Below are positions 26,413 to 35,615 of a stretch of DNA of 64,000 nucleotides, piece after piece (the first letter of the stretch is position 1; every line of letters starts with the position of its first letter). Under the pieces are notes generated by a model. That model made no database searches, had not been told where the DNA came from, and worked only from the letters and a program-made list of their open reading frames with translations. Origin of the DNA: Rhodanobacter sp. FDAARGOS 1247 (GTDB taxonomy: Bacteria > Pseudomonadota > Gammaproteobacteria > Xanthomonadales > Rhodanobacteraceae); contig NZ_CP069535.1 of assembly GCF_016889805.1 (NCBI RefSeq), positions 3,348,001 to 3,412,000 of the forward strand, written 5' to 3'. The translations under genes were made by a program, and so were the position numbers.

Positions 26413-27354
26413 ATGCACACCATCCACATCATCGACTCCCACACCGGCGGCGAGCCCACCCGCGTCGTCATCGGCGGCATGCCCGATCTCGGCGCCGGCT
26501 CGCTCGCCGAACAACGCCAGCGCTTCCAGCAGGAACACGACCATTGGCGCAGCGCGATCACCTGCGAACCGCGCGGCTCCCACACCATGGTCGGCGCCCT
26601 GCTGCGCCCGGCGGTGAACCCCGGTTCGTGCACGGGGGTGATCTTCTTCAACAATGTCGGCTACCTCGGCATGTGCGGGCACGGCAGCATCGGCGTGATC
26701 CGCACCCTGATGCACATGGGACAGATCGGCCCCGGCCGCCACGCGCTGGATACACCGGTGGGCACCGTCGGCGTGGAGTTGTACGCGGACGGCCGCATCT
26801 CGATCGACAATGTCGAGAGCTATCGGCATGCGGCCGACGTGCAGGTCAGCGTGCCCGGCCACGGCACGGTGCGCGGCGACATCGCCTGGGGTGGCAACTG
26901 GTTCTTCATCACCAGTGATGTGCCATTGCCACTGGAGATCCGCCACCAGCGCGAGCTTGGCGCCTATACCGAGGCGATCCGCCAGGCGCTGGAAGCCGAA
27001 GGCATCACCGGTGCCGACGGCGCGGCGATCGATCACATCGAGATCAACGCCCACACCGCCGCCATCGACACCGATGCGCGCAACTTCGTGCTGTGTCCCG
27101 GCTTGGCCTACGACCGCTCGCCCTGCGGCACCGGCACCAGCGCCAAGCTGGCCTGCCTCGCCGCCGACGGCAAGCTCGCACCCGGCGCGCTGTGGCGCCA
27201 GGAAAGTATCCTTGGCAGCGTGTTCGAGGCCTGCTACCGCCCGGGCGGGCGTGGTGTGTTGCCGCGCATCAGCGGCAGCGCCTACGTCACCGGCCAGGGC
27301 GTGTTGCTGATCGACGACGACGACGCCTTCGCCTGGGGCAGCGGCGCCTTGTGA
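26413..27354 (+). CDS. 4-hydroxyproline 2-epimerase
   Basis: Cofactor-independent epimerase of the proline racemase family that converts trans-4-hydroxy-L-proline to cis-4-hydroxy-D-proline in the cytosol. 313 residues. The two catalytic cysteines are Cys88 in [14 protein letters not shown] and Cys238 in PCGTGTSAK; a Cys/Cys pair excludes the dehydratase branch, where the first is Ser or Thr. His90 next to the first Cys fits hydroxyproline rather than proline. First gene of the catabolic operon; the next gene overlaps as GTGA. Confidence 0.92.
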   Translation: MHTIHIIDSHTGGEPTRVVIGGMPDLGAGSLAEQRQRFQQEHDHWRSAITCEPRGSHTMVGALLRPAVNPGSCTGVIFFNNVGYLGMCGHGSIGVIRTLMHMGQIGPGRHALDTPVGTVGVELYADGRISIDNVESYRHAADVQVSVPGHGTVRGDIAWGGNWFFITSDVPLPLEIRHQRELGAYTEAIRQALEAEGITGADGAAIDHIEINAHTAAIDTDARNFVLCPGLAYDRSPCGTGTSAKLACLAADGKLAPGALWRQESILGSVFEACYRPGGRGVLPRISGSAYVTGQGVLLIDDDDAFAWGSGAL

Positions 27355-28451
27355 GCAGTTACGACCTCATCGTGGTGGGTGCCGGCATCATCGGTGCCAG
27401 CTGTGCACATGAGGCAAGCGTGGCCGGCTTGCGCGTCGCCATCGTCGAACCCGGTCCGATCGGCGGTGGTGCCACCGCCTGCTCGATGGGGCACCTGGTG
27501 GCGATGGACGACGATCCCGCCGAGTTGGCGCTGGCGCGCTATTCCCTGCGGCGCTGGGAAACCTACGCCGGGCTGGCCGCGGCCGAGTTCAGCCGCTGCG
27601 GCACCTTGTGGGTGGCGCGCAACGACAGCGAACTGGCCAGCATCGCGCCACGCATCGCGCGGCTGAGCGCCTCCGGCGGCACCGCGCACGCCGTCGACGC
27701 GCAAACCCTGTACCAACTTGAACCCGCGCTGGCGCCAGGGCTGGCCGGCGGCATGCTGGTGGCCGACGAGGCCGTGGTCTATCCGCCGCGGGTGGCACAG
27801 CATCTGGTGCAATGTGCGCAGCAGCGCGGCGCCCGCCTGTACGCCGGACGTTTCGTGCGACGACTGGGCCGTGCCTCGGCCTCGCTCGATGATGGCAGCC
27901 TGCTGTCCGGCCCCCTGTTGCTGGCCACCGGCGGCGCACTGCCGCGCCTGCTGCCGCAATTGCCGATGCGTCCGCGCAAGGGACATCTGCTGATCACCGA
28001 GCGCTATCCCGGCGTGCTGCGCCACCAGGTGCTGGAACTGGGCTACGCCGACAGCGCCCACGGCACCGCCGACAGCAGCGTCGCGTTCAACGTGCAGCCG
28101 CGCCCGACCGGCCAGATCCTGATCGGTTCCTCACGCGAGTTCGACGTGGAAGACCGGGCTGTCTCGCCGGCGATGTTGCAGCGGATGCTGCGCCGCGCGT
28201 TCCAGTTCCTGCCCGTGCTGCAGCAACTGCAGGGCCTGCGCGCGTGGACCGGCCTGCGTCCCGCCACGCCGGATGGACGTCCGTACCTTGGCGCCGTTGC
28301 CGACCACCCCGACTTGTGGGTGGCCGCCGGTCACGAGGGACTCGGCGTGACCACCGCCCTGGGCAGTGCCCGTCTGCTGATCGACCTGCTGCTCGGCCAC
28401 ACACCGGCAATCGACCCGGCGCCTTACGCGCCGACGCGGGCGCTGGCATGA
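27351..28451 (+). CDS. D-hydroxyproline dehydrogenase, FAD (DAAO-type) subunit
   Basis: 366 residues starting with GTG inside the epimerase stop. N-terminal FAD motif [24 protein letters not shown], DadA/DAAO-like body, and the C-terminal FAD-contact region [16 protein letters not shown] followed by [12 protein letters not shown]. It oxidises cis-4-hydroxy-D-proline to 1-pyrroline-4-hydroxy-2-carboxylate. The two following genes encode a 2Fe-2S protein and a second flavoprotein, the make-up of the heteromeric D-hydroxyproline dehydrogenase known from pseudomonads. Its stop overlaps the next start. Confidence 0.88.
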   Translation: MSSYDLIVVGAGIIGASCAHEASVAGLRVAIVEPGPIGGGATACSMGHLVAMDDDPAELALARYSLRRWETYAGLAAAEFSRCGTLWVARNDSELASIAPRIARLSASGGTAHAVDAQTLYQLEPALAPGLAGGMLVADEAVVYPPRVAQHLVQCAQQRGARLYAGRFVRRLGRASASLDDGSLLSGPLLLATGGALPRLLPQLPMRPRKGHLLITERYPGVLRHQVLELGYADSAHGTADSSVAFNVQPRPTGQILIGSSREFDVEDRAVSPAMLQRMLRRAFQFLPVLQQLQGLRAWTGLRPATPDGRPYLGAVADHPDLWVAAGHEGLGVTTALGSARLLIDLLLGHTPAIDPAPYAPTRALA

Positions 28452-28693
28452 AGACGGTGCGCGTGCTGGTCAACGGCCGGGCCGTCAGCGTACCGGCCGA
28501 TGCCAGCGTCGCCGCGGCGATCGCACTGGCCGCACCGGCATGTTTCCGCCGTTCGGTCACCGGTCAACCGCGCGCGGCGCTGTGCGGCATGGGCGTGTGC
28601 TTCGAGTGTCGCGTGCGGATCAACGACGTGATGCACGTTCGTGCATGCATGACACCGGTGCGCGAGGGCATGCAGGTACGCACCGATGACTGA
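28448..28693 (+). CDS. 2Fe-2S subunit of D-hydroxyproline dehydrogenase
   Basis: 81 residues of the HcnA-like small ferredoxin-type subunit family. The cluster ligands are visible in ALCGMGVCFECRVRIN with the fourth Cys in RACMTPV. It carries electrons between the two flavoprotein subunits. It overlaps the gene before (ATGA) and the gene after (8 nt), so the three are made together. Confidence 0.88.
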   Translation: MKTVRVLVNGRAVSVPADASVAAAIALAAPACFRRSVTGQPRAALCGMGVCFECRVRINDVMHVRACMTPVREGMQVRTDD

Positions 28694-29990
28694 GCATTAC
28701 GACGTGCTGGTGGTCGGTGCCGGGCCGGCCGGCCTGGCGGCCGCACAAGCGGCTGCCGGCCACGGCGCGCGCGTGGGACTGCTTGACGCACAACCGCGCC
28801 AGGGCGGACAGGTGTGGCGGCACGATGCGCTGCACGATGCGCCAGTTGCCGCGCACCGCGCGATGACCCGGCTCGCGGCTCAACCATCGGTCAGCTGGCT
28901 GGCCCAGCACCAGGTCATCGGCGCCGACCCGTACAGCTTGCTGGTCGAGACGCCACGTAGGGCGGTCGAGCTTTCGTTCGGCAGCCTGGTGATCGCCACC
29001 GGCGCGCGCGAACTGCTGCTGCCGTTTCCGGGCTGGACCCTGCCCGGCGTGACCGGCGCCGGCGGACTGCAGGCGTTGGCCAAGCAAGCCTGGCCAGTAC
29101 AGGGAAAGCGCGTGCTGGTTGCCGGCAGCGGCCCGCTGTTGCTGGCGGCAGCCGCCACCTTGCATCGCCACGGCGCACAGGTGCTCGGCATCCACGAGCA
29201 GGCTGCCGCCGCCGCGATGTGTACGTTCGCACTGCAGTTGTGGCGCTGGCCCTCACGCATGGTGCAAGCGCTGCAGCTGCGCGCCACCCTGCGCGGCATT
29301 CCGTATCACTTCGGCTCGTTCGTCAGCCGTGCCCACGGCGATGGCAGATTGAGCGCCGTGGATATCTGCACGCCGCGCGGTAGCTCCCGCATCGAGTGCG
29401 ACGTGCTGGCCATCGGCCATGGACTGGTGCCCAATGTGGAATTGCCCGGCATGCTGGGCTGCACGCTCGACCGGCATGGCGCGCACGCCGCCACACAGGT
29501 GGACGACCTGCTGCGCACCAGCGTGACGAACGTGTATGCCGCCGGTGAGACCTGCGGCATCGCCGGACTTGCCGCAGCACGCATCGAAGGGGGTATCGCC
29601 GGCCACATGGCGGCCGGCGCCCACACGGCGGCCGCCGCTCTGCTCGGCCAACGCCGACGCGCACGCCGCTTCGCCGACGTGCTGGCACGGCATTTTGCGC
29701 TTGATCCCCAACTTCACGCGCTGGCCGACGCCGGCACCATCGTCTGTCGCTGTGAAGACGTCACCCTTGGCGCACTCGAGCACTTTGTCGACTCACGCGC
29801 TGCCCGACTGGCCACGCGCTGCGGCATGGGCGCCTGCCAGGGACGCATCTGCGGCAGCGCGCTGGCCGAGCTCGGCCGCTTCCCGCGCGGCGACGGCCGC
29901 CCACCGATTTTCCCCGCCCGACTGGCCACGCTGGCCACCAGCGCCATTCCCGCCTTTCTTTCGCACGACTCTGGAGACCATCACGCATGA
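28686..29990 (+). CDS. NAD/FAD subunit (HcnB-like) of D-hydroxyproline dehydrogenase
   Basis: 434 residues: pyridine-nucleotide-disulphide oxidoreductase fold with FAD motif YDVLVVGAGPAGLAAAQAAAG, a second Rossmann motif (KRVLVAGSGPLLLAAAATL), and a C-terminal BFD-like domain with Cys ligands in TIVCRCEDVTLG and CGMGACQGRICG, suggesting another [2Fe-2S] cluster. It is the electron-transfer subunit of the three-part dehydrogenase. Overlaps neighbours at both ends (8 nt upstream, ATGA downstream), showing tight coupling. Confidence 0.87.
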   Translation: MTEHYDVLVVGAGPAGLAAAQAAAGHGARVGLLDAQPRQGGQVWRHDALHDAPVAAHRAMTRLAAQPSVSWLAQHQVIGADPYSLLVETPRRAVELSFGSLVIATGARELLLPFPGWTLPGVTGAGGLQALAKQAWPVQGKRVLVAGSGPLLLAAAATLHRHGAQVLGIHEQAAAAAMCTFALQLWRWPSRMVQALQLRATLRGIPYHFGSFVSRAHGDGRLSAVDICTPRGSSRIECDVLAIGHGLVPNVELPGMLGCTLDRHGAHAATQVDDLLRTSVTNVYAAGETCGIAGLAAARIEGGIAGHMAAGAHTAAAALLGQRRRARRFADVLARHFALDPQLHALADAGTIVCRCEDVTLGALEHFVDSRAARLATRCGMGACQGRICGSALAELGRFPRGDGRPPIFPARLATLATSAIPAFLSHDSGDHHA

Positions 29991-30892
29991 CCACGCACGC
30001 ACTCTGGCAAGGCGTCATTCCCGCCATCACCACGCCATTCAACGCTGACGGCACGGTGGACCACGACTTCCTCGCCCTCCATGCCGGCAAGCTGCTCGAC
30101 GCCGGCTGCACCGGCGTGGTCCCGCTGGGCTCGCTGGGCGAGGCGGCGACACTGAGTTTCGACGAAAAGGTGGCGATCATGCGCACCCTGGTCGCCGCCG
30201 TGGGCGACCGCGCGCCGGTGATTCCCGGCATTGCGGCGCTGTCCACCGACGAGGGGGTGCGACTGGCGCGCGAGGCCAAGCTGGCCGGCTGCGCGGCGCT
30301 GATGGTGCTGCCGCCGTATGTGTACTCCTCCGACTGGCGCGAAATGAGCGCCTACGTATCGGCGGTGATCGAGGCCACCGATCTGCCGTGCATGCTTTAC
30401 AACAATCCGGTGGCGTACAAGACCGACTTCTCGCCCGAACAGATCGCCGCGCTGGCCGCCGAGCACCCGAATGTGCAGGCGGTGAAGGAATCGTCCGGCG
30501 AGATCCGCCGTTTCGCTGCGCTGAAGTCGCTGCTGGGTGACCGGCTGCAGCTGCTGGTCGGCATGGACGACGCGCTGGTCGAAGGCGTCTGCATGGGTGC
30601 CACCGGCTGGATCGCCGGGCTGGTCAACGCGTACCCGAAGGAATCGGTGCGCCTGTTCGAGCTGGCCCGCGAAGGCGGCTCCGCCGCTGCCGCCGAGCTG
30701 TACGCGTGGTTCCTGCCGCTGTTGCGGCTCGACACCGTGCCGAAGTTTGTGCAGCTGATCAAGCTGGTGCAGCAGGTAGTGGGATTGGGCAGCGAGCGCG
30801 TGCGCGCACCGCGACTGGTGCTCGAAGGCGCCGAGCGCGAAGGCGCGATGCGCGTGATCAAGCACGCCATCGCCACCCACCCGGAGCCTTGA
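29987..30892 (+). CDS. DapA-family 1-pyrroline-4-hydroxy-2-carboxylate deaminase
   Basis: 301-residue TIM-barrel lyase that converts 1-pyrroline-4-hydroxy-2-carboxylate to alpha-ketoglutarate semialdehyde plus ammonia. Schiff-base Lys167 in VQAVKESSGEIRR and the Tyr138 of MLYNNPV are as in DapA/NAL enzymes; PLGSLGEAATLS replaces the GTTGE substrate loop of DapA itself, in line with another substrate. Operon position settles the function. One base separates its stop from the next ATG. Confidence 0.88.
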   Translation: MTTHALWQGVIPAITTPFNADGTVDHDFLALHAGKLLDAGCTGVVPLGSLGEAATLSFDEKVAIMRTLVAAVGDRAPVIPGIAALSTDEGVRLAREAKLAGCAALMVLPPYVYSSDWREMSAYVSAVIEATDLPCMLYNNPVAYKTDFSPEQIAALAAEHPNVQAVKESSGEIRRFAALKSLLGDRLQLLVGMDDALVEGVCMGATGWIAGLVNAYPKESVRLFELAREGGSAAAAELYAWFLPLLRLDTVPKFVQLIKLVQQVVGLGSERVRAPRLVLEGAEREGAMRVIKHAIATHPEP

Positions 30893-30893
30893 G

Positions 30894-32495
30894 ATGGACG
30901 TCCAGGCCTCGCTGGTCGGTGGCCGCTGGCGCGCACCCGCGTCCCCGGCGAAGTCGTTTCGCGCGGTGGACCCGGCCACCGGCGAAACCATCGGGCCAGC
31001 CTTTCCCGTCAACAGCGCCGACGAGATCGAAGCGGCGCTGGGCAGCGCCTGCGCGGCGGCCGCAGAGCTCGCCGCGACGCCCGCTGCCCGCATCGCCGAC
31101 TTCCTCGATGCGTACGCCCAGGCCATCGAGGACGATGCAGCCAGCTTGGTGGCGCTGGCCCATGCGGAAACCGCCTTGCCCGCCGAAACCCGGCTGACGG
31201 CGGTGGAGCTGCCGCGCACCACACGGCAGTTGCGCATGGCGGCGCAGGCAGCGCGCGAGCACAGCTGGACGCATCCCGTGATCGATACCGCCGGCGGCCT
31301 GCGTTCCCACTACGCCCCGCTGCACAAACCCGTGCTGATCTTCGGGCCGAACAATTTCCCGTTCGCGTTCAACGCGGTCGCCGGCAGCGACTTCGCCTCG
31401 GCCATCGCCGCACGCAATCCGGTGATCGCCAAGGCACATCCCTCGCACCCGGCCACCAGCCGGCGGCTCGCTGAGCTGGCGCACGGCGCCTTGCGCCAGG
31501 TCGGCCTGCCGCTCGCCACCGTGCAGTTGCTGTATCAGTTCGATGCCGAGCTTGGCCTGCGACTGGCCGGTGACGCGCGCCTAGGCGCGATCGGCTTCAC
31601 CGGCAGTCGCCACGCCGGCATGGCGCTCAAGGCGGCGGCAGATCGCGCCGGCATTCCGGCCTACATGGAGATGTCCAGCGTCAATCCGGTCTTCATGCTG
31701 CCGGGCGCGCTGGCCGAGCGCGGTGAACTGCTGGCGCAGGAGTTCTTCGCCTCCTGCACGATGGGCGCCGGACAGTTCTGCACCAATCCCGGTTTGCTGG
31801 TGGTGCCGGAAGACGCCGCAGGCGACGCCTTTGTCAGTGCCACCCTGCCGCTGTTTGCCGCGGCGCCGCCCGGCGTGCTGTTCGGCCGCGGCGTGCTGGA
31901 ACAGCTGGAGGCCTCGGTGGCTGCGCTCTGCGGCTGGGGCGCGACATGCCTCGTCGGCGGCACGTCGGCCGGGCCGGGCTTTCGCTATCGGCCCACCCTG
32001 CTGCAGGTCGGCGCGCGCGCGTTTCTCAAGCACCCGCGCGAACTGCAACGCGAGGCTTTCGGGCCGACCAGCCTGCTGGTGCGCCCGCGTGACGCCGACG
32101 ACATGCTGGCCATCGCGGCAAGCTTCGAAGGCAACCTCACCGGCACCTTCCATGCCGCCAGCGATGGCAGTGACGACACCTTGCTGGCGTCACTGGCGCG
32201 GATACTGCGCCCGCGGGTCGGTCGACTGATCATGAATCGCATGCCCACCGGCGTCGCGGTCAGCCCGGCGATGAACCACGGCGGCCCCTACCCCAGCACC
32301 AGCCACGCCGGCTTCACCGCCGTCGGCATGCCGGCGGCGATCCGCCGCTTCGCCGCGCTGCACTGCTACGACCACGTGACCGACAGCTTGTTGCCCGACG
32401 AACTGCGCGACCGCAACCCCGGCAAGCTAGCCCGCCTGGTCGACGGCCATTGGCGCGACGATGATCTCGCCCCCCGCGGAGAAAACGGGCCATGA
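30894..32495 (+). CDS. Alpha-ketoglutarate semialdehyde dehydrogenase
   Basis: 533-residue aldehyde dehydrogenase that finishes the pathway by oxidising 2,5-dioxopentanoate to alpha-ketoglutarate, which enters the TCA cycle. Catalytic Cys296 in TMGAGQFCTNPG and general base Glu259 in YMEMSSVNPV. FGPNNFPFAFNAVAGSDFASA and IGFTGSR form the NAD(P) pocket. The long N-terminus and the MEMSSVNP motif are typical of the 2,5-dioxovalerate dehydrogenase branch. Its stop overlaps the peptidase start. Confidence 0.9.
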   Translation: MDVQASLVGGRWRAPASPAKSFRAVDPATGETIGPAFPVNSADEIEAALGSACAAAAELAATPAARIADFLDAYAQAIEDDAASLVALAHAETALPAETRLTAVELPRTTRQLRMAAQAAREHSWTHPVIDTAGGLRSHYAPLHKPVLIFGPNNFPFAFNAVAGSDFASAIAARNPVIAKAHPSHPATSRRLAELAHGALRQVGLPLATVQLLYQFDAELGLRLAGDARLGAIGFTGSRHAGMALKAAADRAGIPAYMEMSSVNPVFMLPGALAERGELLAQEFFASCTMGAGQFCTNPGLLVVPEDAAGDAFVSATLPLFAAAPPGVLFGRGVLEQLEASVAALCGWGATCLVGGTSAGPGFRYRPTLLQVGARAFLKHPRELQREAFGPTSLLVRPRDADDMLAIAASFEGNLTGTFHAASDGSDDTLLASLARILRPRVGRLIMNRMPTGVAVSPAMNHGGPYPSTSHAGFTAVGMPAAIRRFAALHCYDHVTDSLLPDELRDRNPGKLARLVDGHWRDDDLAPRGENGP

Positions 32496-33709
32496 CCCCA
32501 CACGACAGCAGCCGCCAGATCGGTGGCCTGGACATGGCCACCGTGCGCGCCGGGCTGCAGCGCTGGCCTGCCGTCGCGGCGCCGATCAGCGGCTACGAAT
32601 ACGGCCAGCGTCAGCACCGTGCGCGCGTGCTGATGCGCGAACTCGGGGTCGATGCCCTGCTGGTCACCGCCGGCGCATCGCTGCGCTACTTCACCGGCGT
32701 CAGCTGGGGCGCCAGCGAGCGGCTGGTGGCCTTGCTGATCACCGCCCAGGGCGGACCGATCATGATCTGCCCCGCGTTCGAGACCGGCTCGCTGGATCGC
32801 GTGTTGCGCAGCAGTGCCGACGTCCGCACCTGGGAAGAACACGAAAGCCCGTACGCACTCGTGGTGCAGGCGATGCAGAACCGACGCGCCAGCACGCTCG
32901 CACTCGATCCCGCGGCAGCCTACGTCGTGGCCACGCGCCTGGTCGATGCGCTGGACGAACGTCGCCTGATCGATGCCAGCCCGATCATCGACGGCTGCCG
33001 CATGCGCAAGTCGAGCGCCGAGCTGGCCCTCATGCAGCAAGCCACCGCGATGACGCTGCAGGTGCAGCGACTGGCGGCAGGCGTGCTGCACGAAGGCATC
33101 AGCAACCATGCACTGGTGCGCTTCATCGACGACGCCCACCGCGCGCTGGGCGCCGACAACGGCTCCACCTTCTGCATCGTGCAGTTCGGCCAGGCCACCG
33201 CCTATCCGCACGGCATTCCCGGCGAACAGCGGCTGGCCGCGGATGAGTTGGTGCTGATCGACACCGGCTGCTCGGTGCAGGGTTACAACTCCGACATCAC
33301 GCGCTGCTACATGTTCGGACGTCCGAACGCGGAGCAGGCGCGCATCTGGGAACTGGAACACGCCGCGCAACGCGCCGCGTTCGAAGCGGTGCACCCCGGC
33401 GTGCCGTGCGAGGCCGTGGACGCTGCCGCACGCGCGGTGGTGGAGCGTGCCGGCCTGGGGCCAGACTACCGCCTGCCCGGCATTCCCCACCGCACCGGCC
33501 ACGGCTGCGGCCTGAGCATCCACGAGACGCCCTACCTGGTGCGCGGCGACACCACCGCGCTGGAGCCGGGCATGTGCTGCAGCAACGAACCGATGATCGT
33601 GCTGCCCGACCGCTTCGGCATCCGCCTGGAAGACCATTTCCACGTCACCGCCGACGGCGCCGCCTGGTTCACCGAACCGTCGCCCGCCATCGACCAGCCG
33701 TTTGCCTGA
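32492..33709 (+). CDS. M24 (Xaa-Pro-type) metallopeptidase
   Basis: 405 residues: creatinase/prolidase N-terminal domain (about 25-165) and a pita-bread catalytic domain. All five metal ligands can be seen: Asp257 (LIDTGC), Asp268 (NSDITR), His337 (RTGHGCG), Glu366 (CCSNEPM) and Glu380 (IRLEDHF). M24B enzymes cleave bonds before proline; here, inside the hydroxyproline operon, cleavage of Xaa-Hyp or Xaa-Pro dipeptides from collagen is a fitting but unproven job. Start overlaps the preceding stop (ATGA). Confidence 0.87.
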   Translation: MTPHDSSRQIGGLDMATVRAGLQRWPAVAAPISGYEYGQRQHRARVLMRELGVDALLVTAGASLRYFTGVSWGASERLVALLITAQGGPIMICPAFETGSLDRVLRSSADVRTWEEHESPYALVVQAMQNRRASTLALDPAAAYVVATRLVDALDERRLIDASPIIDGCRMRKSSAELALMQQATAMTLQVQRLAAGVLHEGISNHALVRFIDDAHRALGADNGSTFCIVQFGQATAYPHGIPGEQRLAADELVLIDTGCSVQGYNSDITRCYMFGRPNAEQARIWELEHAAQRAAFEAVHPGVPCEAVDAAARAVVERAGLGPDYRLPGIPHRTGHGCGLSIHETPYLVRGDTTALEPGMCCSNEPMIVLPDRFGIRLEDHFHVTADGAAWFTEPSPAIDQPFA

Positions 33710-33745
33710 CCGGCATGCCCTGATCCACGCCATCGGAGCGCCGCC

Positions 33746-35500
33746 ATGACCGACTTGACCGACCGCCCCGGCATCGCCTCCATCGCCACGGCGGCGAGCG
33801 ACGATCACGCCGGACGCTTCCGCGCGCTCTCCTCTCAGGAATGGACGTGGCGGCAGGCCCAGTTCGCCGGCGCCGACGAAGAAGACGTCCAGGCGCAACT
33901 GGCCGATCACCTGCCGCGCGTCGACGCCGCCACCCAGTCCCTGCGCGAACGCTGTTGGACCGATGTGCTGAACCAGCTCGACGCCATCCCCGTCGATGCA
34001 TTGCACCGCGACGAGCAGGTCAGTTACCTGGTCTACCGCAACCAGGTCGAAACCCTGCTGGCCGACCAGCACTTCCGCACCTGGCAGATGCCGTTCAACA
34101 GCGACACCTCGTTCTGGGCCAACCTCGGCTTCACCGCGCGTCGGCCGCTGCGCAACGTCGCCGACTACCGCCGCTACATCGGACTGCTGCGCGACATCCC
34201 ACGCTACTTCGACGAGCAGATCGCGAACATGCGCGCCGGCCTTGCGCGCGGCTTCAGCGTGCCGCGGGTGGCCCTGGCCGGACGCGATCAGGCGATCGCC
34301 GCGGTGGTCGATGCACGCGGCGTGGACAGCCTGTTCTACACGCCGTTCCGGCAGATGCCCGCAAACATGCCGGCGGACGAACAGCCGCGCCTGCGCGCCG
34401 CCGGCCTGGCGGCCATCCATGATGCCGTGGCCCCGGCCCACGCGCGGCTGCTCGACTTCATGCGCAACGTGTACATGAAGCAGGCGCGCGACAGCCTCGC
34501 CGCCGAGGCGATGCCGGACGGCGAGGCGTTCTACCGCGCGCAGGTCCGCAAGTTCACCACGCTGGACATGAGCCCCGATGCGATCCATGCGCTGGGTCTG
34601 CGCGAGGTGGCACGCCTGCACGCGGAGATGAAACAGGCCATCCGCGAGACCGGCTTCCAGGGGAGCTTCGCCGGGTTCCTGCATGACCTGCGCACCGATC
34701 CGAAGTTCTACCCGAAGAGCGCCGACGAACTGCTCAGGCAGGCCGCCTGGATCGCCAACCGGGTCAATGGAAAAATCGGCCAGTACATCGGCCGGCTGCC
34801 ACGCCTGCGCTTCGTGATCGAGCCGGTGCCGGCGGATCTGGCGCCGTTCTATACCGGCGGCCGCGGGGGCGCCGGCTACTACATGGTCAACACCGGCGAC
34901 CTGCCCTCGCGCCCGCTGTATGCCCTCACCGCACTGACCCTGCACGAATCCTCTCCCGGCCATGCCCTGCAGATGCCGCTGGCGGCCGAGCAGGAGGATT
35001 TGCCGGCATTCCGCCGCAGCAACCACCTCTCCGCCTATACCGAAGGCTGGGCGCTGTACTCGGAACGGCTCGGCGTGGAAATGGGTTTGTACGACACGCC
35101 CTGGGAGCGCTTCGGCTACCTCGGCTACCAGATGTGGCGCGCCTGCCGGCTGGTGGTCGATACCGGCATCCACCATCTGCAATGGAGTCGCGAACAGGCA
35201 CTCGACTACCTGCGCGAGTACACCGCGCTGGGCGAACACGAGATCGAAACAGAAGTGGATCGCTACATCGCGTGGCCGGGCCAGGCGCTGGCTTACTACC
35301 TTGGCGAAATGACCATCGTGGAAGCACGTGCGCGCGCCGAAAAGGCGCTGGGCGAGCGCTTCAACCTGCGCGCCTTCCACGACACCGTCCTGGCGCTCGG
35401 TTCGGTGCCGCTGCCGGTGTTGCAGCAGCAGGTCGACCATTTCATCGCCGAAGGCGGCAAGTCGCCCTACGCCGACGAAAAGCCCTGCAAGTCGCCCTGA
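33746..35500 (+). CDS. DUF885-family putative metallopeptidase
   Basis: 584 residues, mostly helical. The zinc-type motif HESSPGH is at 400-406, with a further Glu in YTEGWALYSERLGVEMG near 430 as the probable third ligand. DUF885 proteins are distant relatives of gluzincin peptidases and few have known substrates. No signal peptide is present, though many relatives are secreted, so this one would act in the cytosol. It lies in the catabolic operon 36 bp after the M24 gene, suggesting it trims imported collagen peptides. Confidence 0.8.
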   Translation: MTDLTDRPGIASIATAASDDHAGRFRALSSQEWTWRQAQFAGADEEDVQAQLADHLPRVDAATQSLRERCWTDVLNQLDAIPVDALHRDEQVSYLVYRNQVETLLADQHFRTWQMPFNSDTSFWANLGFTARRPLRNVADYRRYIGLLRDIPRYFDEQIANMRAGLARGFSVPRVALAGRDQAIAAVVDARGVDSLFYTPFRQMPANMPADEQPRLRAAGLAAIHDAVAPAHARLLDFMRNVYMKQARDSLAAEAMPDGEAFYRAQVRKFTTLDMSPDAIHALGLREVARLHAEMKQAIRETGFQGSFAGFLHDLRTDPKFYPKSADELLRQAAWIANRVNGKIGQYIGRLPRLRFVIEPVPADLAPFYTGGRGGAGYYMVNTGDLPSRPLYALTALTLHESSPGHALQMPLAAEQEDLPAFRRSNHLSAYTEGWALYSERLGVEMGLYDTPWERFGYLGYQMWRACRLVVDTGIHHLQWSREQALDYLREYTALGEHEIETEVDRYIAWPGQALAYYLGEMTIVEARARAEKALGERFNLRAFHDTVLALGSVPLPVLQQQVDHFIAEGGKSPYADEKPCKSP

Positions 35501-35615
35501 CCACCGCGGTGCTGCGCGGCCGCAGGCCAACGCAGCGCCCACGCCCGCACTCACTTCCCTGTACCCGTGCGTTGCGGGCGCAGGCCCCCTCCAAGCCGTT
35601 GCCGGATCACGCCCC

